A DNA stretch of 15,594 nucleotides from Bacteroidota bacterium. GTDB lineage: Bacteria; Bacteroidota; Bacteroidia; B-17B0; Aurantibacillaceae. This document shows positions 8,574 through 14,680 of this stretch, piece after piece. The position numbers and the translations under genes were made by a program. The stretch lies in NCBI GenBank assembly GCA_025359355.1, contig JANYGR010000151.1, forward strand, positions 1 to 15,594, in the 5' to 3' direction. Below the pieces are notes generated by a model, which saw only the letters and a program-made list of their open reading frames with translations, was not told the DNA's origin and did not search any database. How positions within the stretch are numbered: position 1 is the first letter of the stretch; each line of letters starts with the position of its first letter.

Positions 8574-10679
8574 ATGAAGGTTGTAAATACAAGTTTGTAT
8601 AGCGTTCTATTCACAAGTTTATGTTTAAATATGTACAGTCAAATCACTTATCCAGAAACCAAAACGGTTAAACAAACAGATAATTATCATGGGACAAAAA
8701 TAGAAGATCCTTACCGTTGGTTGGAAGATGATAATTCTTCGGAAACCAAGGCTTGGGTTGAACAACAAAATAAAACAACAGCTCAATATTTATCTCAAAT
8801 CCCGTTTAGAAATAAATTGAAAGACCGTTTAACGGCTCTTTGGAATTTTGATAAAATGAGTACTCCTTTTAAGAAAGGGAAACTGTTTTTTTTATTTAGG
8901 AATGATGGATTAAAAAACCAAGCAGTATTTTGTTCGCAACAATCGTTGCAAGATGAATTTAAAGTAGTGTTAGATCCAAACACATTATCAAATGATGGAA
9001 CAAGAGCTCTTGGAGAAATTTCTATTTCTAAAGACGGAACTTATTTAGCCTATGGTATATCCAAGGCAGGAAGTGATTGGGTAGACATACATGTAAAAAA
9101 TATTCTTGAAGACAAAGAGTTGACGGATGTGATTAAGTGGGTCAAGTTTTCAAACATTGCGTGGAAAGGAAATGGATTTTATTATAGCCGATATGATGAA
9201 CCAAGCAATGAAAAAGCCTTCACGCAAAAAAATGAATTTCATAAATTATACTATCATACTTTAGGTAAACCTCAAGCTGAAGATGTTTTAATTTATAGCG
9301 ATGATAAACATCCCAACAGAAATTTTTCTGCTCAAGTAACTCATGATGAAAATTATTTAATTATTTATGGCAGCGAAACAACCAGCGGACAAAGCTTGAT
9401 GATAAAAGATCTGATCAATGCAGACGCTCAATTTATCCCTATCGTTACTAATTTTGACAACGAATATGCCGTTATAGATAATATTGGCAATCAGTTTTAT
9501 ATCTACACAAATTATAAAGCGCCAAACTATAGATTAATCAAATTAAGTTTAAGTAACCCCTCGTTAACGAACAGCGAAGATGTGTTGGCTCAAAAAGAGG
9601 ATTTATTAGAGGGCGTTGCGTTTTGCGGCAATAAATTAATTTCTAATTATTTACAAAAAGCATCTTCTAAATTATTTTTACATGCACTCAGCGGTAAAGT
9701 AGAAAAAGAAATTATATTGCCAGGAATCTGTAAAGTAAATGGCATTAACTCTTCTCGCGATGATGATTTCGCATTGTATTCTACAGTGTCTTATGTTAGC
9801 GCGGAAGAAGTCTATTATTACGATTCTAAGGTATTTACGAGTCGTCGAATTTTTAAACCGAATTGTATTTTTAATTCCAATGATTACGAAACAAAACAAG
9901 TGTTTTATCCGAGCAAGGATGGCACACTAATTTCCATGTTCATCACGCATAAAAAAGGAATACAGTTAAATGGTAATAATCCTTGTTTTGTATTTGGTTA
10001 TGGTGGTTTTAATATTTCGTATACACCTGAATTTAGAATAGATCGCACGGTGTTTTTAGAAGCCGGCGGTATTTATTGTGTGCCCAATTTGCGCGGTGGC
10101 GGAGAGTATGGCGAAGAGTGGCATTTGAACGGTACTAAATGTAAAAAACAATATGTGTTTGATGATTTCATAGCAGCTTGTGATTATTTGGTTAAAGAAA
10201 AATATACATCGCATGAAAAATTAGCGATACATGGTCGTAGTAATGGAGGCTTATTAATTGGTGCGGTTATGACTCAGCGTCCTGATATTGCAAAGGTGGC
10301 GATTCCAACGGTTGGTGTATTAGATATGTTACGCTTTCATGTATTTACTATAGGCAGGGCTTGGACAGTAGATTACGGCTGCAGCGAAAATAAAGCGGAG
10401 TTTGATTGTTTAATAAAATACTCTCCCTTACATAACATCAAAAAGGTTGCTTATCCAGCAACGCTAGTGTTAACAGGCGATCATGATGACAGAGTTGTGC
10501 CAGCACATTCGTTTAAGTTTATCTCGACCCTTCAAAAAAATAATATAGGATCAAATCCCACATTAATTAGAGTAGATGTCAATGCGGGACATGGTTCAGG
10601 AAAGCCAACGGATAAGCAAATAAATGAATTTGCTGATATGTGGAGTTTTGTGTTTTTTAATTTAGGAATGAGTTATTAA
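8574..10679 (+). CDS. Secreted prolyl oligopeptidase (S9A serine peptidase)
   Basis: A 701-residue enzyme with a Sec signal peptide (MKVVNTSLYSVLFTSLCLNM, cut near YS-Q). The N-terminal start of the mature protein, KIEDPYRWLED, is typical of the family. A beta-propeller region follows, then an alpha/beta hydrolase domain from about residue 470. The catalytic residues are S556 in GRSNGG, D638 in GDHDDRVVP and H673 in NAGHGSGKP, close to S554/D641/H680 of porcine POP. The family cleaves short peptides after proline. The signal peptide implies export to the periplasm or beyond, as in other Bacteroidota homologues. The frame is open from 8508, but the ATG at 8574 directly precedes the signal peptide. 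It converges on the DUF1571 gene, with no strong terminator in the 84-bp gap. Confidence 0.95.
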   Translation: MKVVNTSLYSVLFTSLCLNMYSQITYPETKTVKQTDNYHGTKIEDPYRWLEDDNSSETKAWVEQQNKTTAQYLSQIPFRNKLKDRLTALWNFDKMSTPFKKGKLFFLFRNDGLKNQAVFCSQQSLQDEFKVVLDPNTLSNDGTRALGEISISKDGTYLAYGISKAGSDWVDIHVKNILEDKELTDVIKWVKFSNIAWKGNGFYYSRYDEPSNEKAFTQKNEFHKLYYHTLGKPQAEDVLIYSDDKHPNRNFSAQVTHDENYLIIYGSETTSGQSLMIKDLINADAQFIPIVTNFDNEYAVIDNIGNQFYIYTNYKAPNYRLIKLSLSNPSLTNSEDVLAQKEDLLEGVAFCGNKLISNYLQKASSKLFLHALSGKVEKEIILPGICKVNGINSSRDDDFALYSTVSYVSAEEVYYYDSKVFTSRRIFKPNCIFNSNDYETKQVFYPSKDGTLISMFITHKKGIQLNGNNPCFVFGYGGFNISYTPEFRIDRTVFLEAGGIYCVPNLRGGGEYGEEWHLNGTKCKKQYVFDDFIAACDYLVKEKYTSHEKLAIHGRSNGGLLIGAVMTQRPDIAKVAIPTVGVLDMLRFHVFTIGRAWTVDYGCSENKAEFDCLIKYSPLHNIKKVAYPATLVLTGDHDDRVVPAHSFKFISTLQKNNIGSNPTLIRVDVNAGHGSGKPTDKQINEFADMWSFVFFNLGMSY

Positions 10680-10694
10680 AATGTTTCTCCAAAG

Positions 10695-10728
10695 CCAGCC
10701 ACACCCTTACCAACGTATGCGTTAGTTT
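10695..10728 (+). repeat. Isolated copy of a dispersed intergenic motif
   Basis: Thirty-four bases in the gap after the prolyl oligopeptidase gene match 14555-14588 at 25 positions. The first 26 bases match the reverse complement of 13255-13280 at 20 positions. The shared core is CTTACCAAYGT. It is probably a decayed fragment of the palindromic element family seen at 13.2 and 14.4 kb. Confidence 0.5.
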
Positions 10729-10763
10729 ATTCAAATAATTCCTTAGAAAATACTGAATAGCTT

Positions 10764-11612
10764 TTAGAATTTATAACCCTTAAAATCTTTTTTAAACTCA
10801 TTCTCTGGAATGTGCTTATTCAATTCGACTTCGTAATAATCGTAGCTTTCAAATAAACCTACTTCATCAAAAATACTAACGCTAATCGGGAGCATAGTTT
10901 TTTCGTCAATATAAAAAACGCCTTTTTTGCAGTAAAACGAAGGGATTTTAATGACAGAGCCTGCTTTTAAATAACCGTATTCGTTATACAATTTATTTTT
11001 AGTGCGTACCATATAATCATTCACAATAAGTTTAGAGGCAATACTGGTAACGGTTTCCTTGGGTTGAACGACATAATCATGATACGTAAAATTTAAATTT
11101 TCATAGATAAGCATGATGCAATGCGCGTTATTTTTTTCAACTTTACCAACTAATGTAAGGTGTTTGATGATCTGCTCCTTTTCTTTACTCAGTGCTACTG
11201 CGATAGTTCTTACTGTAAAATCATAGCCCAATTCTAATATGGTGAAGTGTTGGTTTTTTCGAATTAAATTTCCGCGAGGGTCTAAGTTGAGAGAAACATA
11301 CGGAAAAGTATGTGGCTTTACCAAGCACTTGGTGGCCGATTCGGTTGAATTATATAAGATCTCAATTTTATTTTCGGTGTTTAATAAATAGGATTTACGA
11401 GGGTTGATCTGTAATTTTATTTGCGTACTAGCTCTGTTATAGCCATTTTCAATGCGTTCCATAGATTTCATCTTATAACGTATAGATGTTATTTTTTTAG
11501 CAGAATCCATCATGTCGGAAATGATCTTGAAATCCTTTAAATGTTCTTTTGAAATTTGAGAACAAAGATTTCCTGCAAACAGCACACTTAGTATAAAAAA
11601 ACGAATCATCAT
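10764..11612 (-). CDS. Secreted DUF1571 family protein with embedded LysM-like segment
   Basis: A 282-residue protein with a Sec signal peptide (residues 1-18, cut before QIS). The body (about 28-176) has the pattern of DUF1571: SMERI, QIKLQINPRKSYL, NLDPRGNLIRKNQHFTI. A LysM-like stretch at about 180-224 (VVQPKETVTSIASKL ... AGSVIKIPS) interrupts it, and the rest (YIDEKTMLPISVSIFDEVGLFESYDYY) returns to a beta-rich, LolA-like pattern. Family function is not established; a periplasmic or outer-membrane envelope role is inferred. It is monocistronic, between the prolyl oligopeptidase gene and divergent kdsB. A promoter-like TTG-N19-TATCTTTA sits just upstream. A second ATG three bases in would also serve as the start. 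Confidence 0.78.
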   Translation of the reverse strand: MMIRFFILSVLFAGNLCSQISKEHLKDFKIISDMMDSAKKITSIRYKMKSMERIENGYNRASTQIKLQINPRKSYLLNTENKIEILYNSTESATKCLVKPHTFPYVSLNLDPRGNLIRKNQHFTILELGYDFTVRTIAVALSKEKEQIIKHLTLVGKVEKNNAHCIMLIYENLNFTYHDYVVQPKETVTSIASKLIVNDYMVRTKNKLYNEYGYLKAGSVIKIPSFYCKKGVFYIDEKTMLPISVSIFDEVGLFESYDYYEVELNKHIPENEFKKDFKGYKF

Positions 11613-11619
11613 TATTTTT

Positions 11620-11649
11620 TAAAGATAGAATTTAACTAATTAATTACAA
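11620..11649 (-). promoter_or_regulatory. Promoter of the DUF1571 gene (TTG-N19-TATCTTTA)
   Basis: Read on the minus strand, TTG (11649-11647) is followed after 19 nt by TATCTTTA (11627-11620), which matches the -7 consensus TAnnTTTG at all but the last position. The ATG begins 7 nt further on, so the transcript would be leaderless or nearly so. Confidence 0.45.
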
Positions 11650-11669
11650 CAACTTTTTGTACTTTTAGT

Positions 11670-11815
11670 GTGTCAGCAAGAAAACGCCAATTTCATCGTT
11701 ATGCTTGCCTTAAAAATGGTCATTTGCTATACTTCGACTTCGCTCAGTACAAGCAGCAAACTCCCATTATTTAAAGCTTCACAAGCCTCGAACTTGATTT
11801 TTTCTTATCTGACAC
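11670..11815. repeat. 146-bp nested palindromic element upstream of kdsB
   Basis: Outer ends GTGTCAGCAAGAAAA (11670-11684) and TTTTCTTATCTGACAC (11800-11815) are complementary with a mismatch and one bulge. An inner pair (11710-11728 with 11755-11774) matches at 16 of 19-20 positions. The 26-nt apical loop holds CTTCGACTTCGCTCAGTAC, a phrase I associate with Bacteroidota intergenic DNA. It occupies most of the 237-bp divergent gap and no gene is visible in it. It could be a mobile palindromic repeat or a structured leader or regulatory region. Confidence 0.55.
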
Positions 11816-11849
11816 CGTGTATTCTTTTAAGCATTAAATAGTAAAATAT

Positions 11850-12599
11850 ATGTCTACCATTTTAGGAATTATTCCCGCTCGTTATGCATCCAGTCGATTT
11901 CCTGGCAAACCCTTAATTGATATTTTAGGAAAGAGTATGATACAGCGTGTATACGAACAAGCGAAAAAATCATCCGGGTTGACGGATGTTATTGTTGCCA
12001 CTGATGATGAGCGAATTTATAAGCATGTAGAATCCTTTGGTGGAAAAGCGGTTTATACAAAAGCGGAACATCCCAGTGGAACAGATCGTTGCTTTGAGGC
12101 TTTACAACAGGCGAAAGGTGATTTTGATTATGTGATTAATATACAGGGAGATGAGCCTTTTATTGATCCTACTCAAATAGATCTATTATGTCATGTGTGC
12201 GATGGTAAAACAGAACTCGCTACGTTGATGATTCCTGTTGACTCTCACGAAGTTTTGTTTGATATGGGAGAAGTAAAAATTACACTCAATAAAAATAATG
12301 AAGCCTTATATTTTAGTAGAATGGTGATTCCTTATATTAAAGGTAAGCCTGAAGCTGAATGGCATAAGCATCATGCCTATTTCAGACATGTAGGTATGTA
12401 TGCGTATAGAAAAGACATTTTAGAAGCCGTTACCAAATTAGCACCTTCTTCTTTAGAAAATGCGGAATCCCTAGAGCAGTTGCGTTGGCTCGAAAATGGC
12501 TATAAAGTAAAATGCGCCGTTACCTCGTTCGACAGCCACTGTATTGATACGCCTGAGGATATTGAAAAGGTTATACGATTAATGAAAATCAACAAATAA
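11850..12599 (+). CDS. kdsB: 3-deoxy-manno-octulosonate cytidylyltransferase (CMP-Kdo synthetase)
   Basis: A 249-residue cytosolic enzyme that activates Kdo with CTP to CMP-Kdo for the inner core of lipopolysaccharide. The N-terminal nucleotide-binding motif IIPARYASSRFPGKPL is at 7-22. Others are ATDDERI (50-56), HPSGTDR (74-80), the metal-site motif NIQGDEP (97-103, D101), HVGMYAYR (180-187), ESLEQLRWLENG (206-217) and the closing DTPEDIE (233-239). Length and motif order agree with E. coli KdsB (248 residues). The ATG gives the canonical N-terminus; no Shine-Dalgarno sequence is visible. aroK follows after 12 bp, so the two genes are probably cotranscribed. Confidence 0.96.
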   Translation: MSTILGIIPARYASSRFPGKPLIDILGKSMIQRVYEQAKKSSGLTDVIVATDDERIYKHVESFGGKAVYTKAEHPSGTDRCFEALQQAKGDFDYVINIQGDEPFIDPTQIDLLCHVCDGKTELATLMIPVDSHEVLFDMGEVKITLNKNNEALYFSRMVIPYIKGKPEAEWHKHHAYFRHVGMYAYRKDILEAVTKLAPSSLENAESLEQLRWLENGYKVKCAVTSFDSHCIDTPEDIEKVIRLMKINK

Positions 12600-12611
12600 T
12601 AAAGTAAACAT

Positions 12612-13133
12612 ATGGAAGATAAAAAACTAATATTTTTGTGTGGCTTCATGGGCTGCGGAAAAACAACACAGGGAAAGAAATTAGCTAAAGCATTAGGCTA
12701 TCATTTTATTGATTTGGATGAATATACGGCCAATAAATATGATAAAGATATCACTGATATTTTTCAAGAATTTGGTGAAGATGAATTCAGAAAAATAGAA
12801 ACGACTTCATTAACCGAGTGTATTACGGATAATATGAAAACAGTCATCGCTTTAGGTGGAGGAACTCCATGTTTTAATAATAACATTGACTTATTAAAAA
12901 AGAGTGGGACTGTCGTTTACTTAAAAATGTCGGCAGATGATTTATATAAACGTTTGTTTAAAGAAACTGCCAAACGCCCTTTGGTTGCTAATAAAGAAAC
13001 CGATGAATTATATGTTTACATCAAAGACTTATTAGCTAAACGCGAAGTGTTTTATAACCAAGCAACAATTTCTGTTGATGGTAATTTATATGAAGTGGAT
13101 GAGATGAAACAATTAGTTTCTCCTAAGGTTTAG
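12612..13133 (+). CDS. aroK: Shikimate kinase
   Basis: A 173-residue cytosolic P-loop kinase that phosphorylates shikimate at O3 with ATP in aromatic amino-acid synthesis. The Walker A loop GFMGCGKT is at 11-18. The shikimate-binding Asp is in DLDEYT (34-39), the substrate Arg in FGEDEFRKIE (R60), and ALGGGTP (80-86) is the conserved Gly-rich motif. The lid has KRPL (R122), and R144 is a further conserved Arg. Length is typical of the family. It follows kdsB closely, a positional rather than metabolic link. No terminator hairpin with a U-tract follows the stop; the next structure is the palindromic element at 13201. Confidence 0.95.
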   Translation: MEDKKLIFLCGFMGCGKTTQGKKLAKALGYHFIDLDEYTANKYDKDITDIFQEFGEDEFRKIETTSLTECITDNMKTVIALGGGTPCFNNNIDLLKKSGTVVYLKMSADDLYKRLFKETAKRPLVANKETDELYVYIKDLLAKREVFYNQATISVDGNLYEVDEMKQLVSPKV

Positions 13134-13200
13134 TTCAATATAGTAAATGCTTGGTATTCCTACTGAAAATAAAAGACCTCACCACAACCCCTTTGAACAC

Positions 13201-13448
13201 CTTAATTTAATGGTTTTTCGACACTTTCAGTGGAATTGAGTTATGCAACCCGCTGCATACATTGGTAATTGTGCGGTGGGCGTGGACGAACGGAGCGAAA
13301 TTTTATTTTTATAGCAATTAGTGGGCAGGCTTTTGGAGCGTATAAAAACAAAATTTGGCGTTCGTCCTTGAATTTTGTTTCTTTGTTTCAAGACAAAGAA
13401 AAAAGAAAAACAAATTCCACTGTTTTTGTCGAAGAGCCAATTTAATTG
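13201..13448. repeat. 248-bp nested inverted-repeat element (copy 1), upstream of the type-23 gene
   Basis: The 358-bp gap after aroK holds this element and no gene. Outer arms 13201-13238 and 13411-13448 are imperfect inverted repeats, sharing ATTCCACTG and TGTCGAA with their reverse complements. Inner arms 13284-13313 and 13341-13367 pair at about 24 positions (GGACGAACG, AAATTTT, TTTTTATA) around a 27-nt loop. Between the left arms is the dispersed CACCGCAC/TTACCAATG motif on the minus strand. Between the right arms is a hairpin TTTCTTTGT-TTCAAG-ACAAAGAAA (13378-13401). The symmetry suggests a MITE-like element or a folded RNA. No flanking target duplication was recognised. Confidence 0.65.
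13255..13280 (-). repeat. Dispersed intergenic motif, minus-strand copy in element 1
   Basis: The reverse complement begins CCCACCGCACAATTACCAAT and matches the plus-strand copy at 14555-14580 at 21 of 26 positions, and the 10695 copy at 20 of 26. All copies lie outside genes. Confidence 0.6.
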
Positions 13449-13491
13449 TGTTTAATCTATCATTTGAAATTTTAGTTTGGCTATAAAGAAA

Positions 13492-14385
13492 ATGGTTATA
13501 AAAAAAATCGCCTTTGTTTTTTTAATTGGGATAAGTTTTAAAACGTATTCTCAATTAGAACAAACAGCTCATTATGGTTTTAATGTAGGCTTTGTAAGTG
13601 CCTTTGGCACGCATTTTCAAAAGTTCGGCATCGTCGTTCAGGGTTACTACGTCTATCATTTTGCACAAGTCAATGCGAGTATAAGATTGTATGATAATTT
13701 TAAAAATTTAGGACCTAAGGGTGAGTACGCCGAAATTAATGCGGCCCTAGGATTATGTGTAGGTTATGGAAATAAGCATAGGGGAATAAATCAGTTTGTA
13801 AGTTCTGTAGGAAACCAAACAGGATATACTAATTCGGTTGCGTATAGTTATAATGTTTGGTATAACAGAAGGAAAACCTCTCAAGTAACTGGCATCATTG
13901 CCTTACAGTTCAATCACTTTTCCATCATTAGCGAAAATGATTTATTAGCAAAACCAATATTAGATAGGTTTAGAACAGGAGCATTATTGCTTCAATACCA
14001 AGATAAGCACATACAATATGCGGTTAATGCGACACTTTGGACAGGGCAACTAGGCAGAGCTGTAACGAACGATACCTTGTTTCCTTATAAAGGATATATC
14101 AACACAGATGGAGGCATTTACCCAAATTATTCGCATGGTTTATTAAGTGCTCAAATAAAAGTATCTAATGAATATGGGCAGTATTTACAGGCTAATGCAG
14201 GTATTGATGCTGAACAAGTAAGAGATGTTTTACAAAATAAAGCAGCGCATACCGTATTTCCAAACAACTATCATATACCTATGATTGATACTACGGGTAA
14301 TCAATATTTATATAAAAAAGGACAAGTCATCAAAAAACCTACCTTGTACTTAAACGCTTTTACGAATGCGAATATATTTTATTAG
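13492..14385 (+). CDS. Secreted protein resembling the polymorphic toxin type 23 (Ntox23) family
   Basis: A 297-residue protein with a Sec signal peptide (MVIKKIAFVFLIGISFKTYS, cut before QLE). The mature part is rich in beta-strands and aromatics: GFNVGFVSAFGTHFQKFGI, RLYDNFKNLGPKGEYAE, SSVGNQTGYTNSVAYSYNV, ENDLLAKPILDRFRTGALL, EQVRDVLQNK, and an ending TLYLNAFTNANIFY with a terminal aromatic residue. From memory, this pattern is that of Bacteroidota proteins labelled type 23 toxin domain. The label does not prove toxicity; an outer-membrane barrel or periplasmic role is equally open. The ATG at 13492 is preferred over the in-frame TTG at 13477 because it starts the signal peptide. No immunity-like partner is adjacent. 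It sits between two related palindromic elements. Confidence 0.6.
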   Translation: MVIKKIAFVFLIGISFKTYSQLEQTAHYGFNVGFVSAFGTHFQKFGIVVQGYYVYHFAQVNASIRLYDNFKNLGPKGEYAEINAALGLCVGYGNKHRGINQFVSSVGNQTGYTNSVAYSYNVWYNRRKTSQVTGIIALQFNHFSIISENDLLAKPILDRFRTGALLLQYQDKHIQYAVNATLWTGQLGRAVTNDTLFPYKGYINTDGGIYPNYSHGLLSAQIKVSNEYGQYLQANAGIDAEQVRDVLQNKAAHTVFPNNYHIPMIDTTGNQYLYKKGQVIKKPTLYLNAFTNANIFY

Positions 14386-14554
14386 CCTATTTAGGGGTTC
14401 TCTCAAAAACTCAATCATCTTTTTTACGTTTTTTTCCTTGACGAAAAAAAGTAACAAAAAAAGTCAAGCCAAAACGCCAAATCCATTTTTCGTCGCGCAA
14501 AATACCTTCGCTTTACCTCCCGAAAAACTAGGATTTCACACCGTTTTGGCAAAA

Positions 14555-14588
14555 CCCACCGCACACTTACCAATGTGAATGTTAGTTT
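14555..14588 (+). repeat. Dispersed intergenic motif, plus-strand copy in element 2
   Basis: It begins CCCACCGCACACTTACCAAT and ends GTTAGTTT. It matches 10695-10728 at 25 of 34 positions and the reverse complement of 13255-13280 at 21 of 26. Confidence 0.6.
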
Positions 14589-14635
14589 GCTATAACTTGA
14601 ATTTTGTTTCAAGACAAAGAAAAAATGAATTATAC

Positions 14636-14643
14636 TATCTTTG
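14636..14643 (+). promoter_or_regulatory. -7 promoter element before the acyltransferase gene, inside the repeat
   Basis: TATCTTTG is an exact match to TAnnTTTG and lies 37 bp before the ATG at 14681. It is within the right end of palindromic element 2. Copy 1 has TGTTTTTG at the equivalent place. No convincing -33 TTG was found at the right distance. Confidence 0.45.
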
Positions 14644-14680
14644 TCAAAGAACCACGCTTGCTTGTAAGCACAATTAAAAA

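Larger units (their letters stand above)
14396..14653. repeat. 258-bp nested inverted-repeat element (copy 2), upstream of the acyltransferase gene
   Basis: The gap 14386-14680 is almost filled by this element. Outer ends GGTTCT (14396-14401) and AGAACC (14648-14653) are complementary and extended imperfectly. Inner arms 14468-14492 and 14521-14550 pair at about 22 positions (GCCAAAACG, AAATCC, TTTTTCG) around a 28-nt loop. CTTGAC-GTCAAG (14437-14468) and CTTGAA-TTTCAAG type hairpins lie on either side of the inner stem. The dispersed motif at 14555-14588 matches copy 1 in mirror position, and 14596-14653 matches the right side of copy 1 (13367-13439) apart from an 8-nt gap. The short open frames here are not credible genes. 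Confidence 0.62.

Noticed and set aside
10680..10763. Possible bidirectional terminator between the convergent prolyl oligopeptidase and DUF1571 genes
   Set aside because: The best stem found (TATTCA/TGAATA) is only 6 bp with a 20-nt loop and no clear T-tract.
11613..11849. Riboswitch or tRNA in the kdsB upstream gap
   Set aside because: The gap is largely explained by the nested palindrome; no cloverleaf or known aptamer motif could be recognised.
13477..13491. TTG start for the type-23 protein
   Set aside because: The ATG at 13492 directly begins a normal signal peptide, and the TTG lies in a possible -7-like box (TAGTTTGG).
14366..14612. Open frames on both strands in the gap before the acyltransferase gene
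   Set aside because: Both are products of the palindromic repeat, of low complexity, and match nothing known to me.
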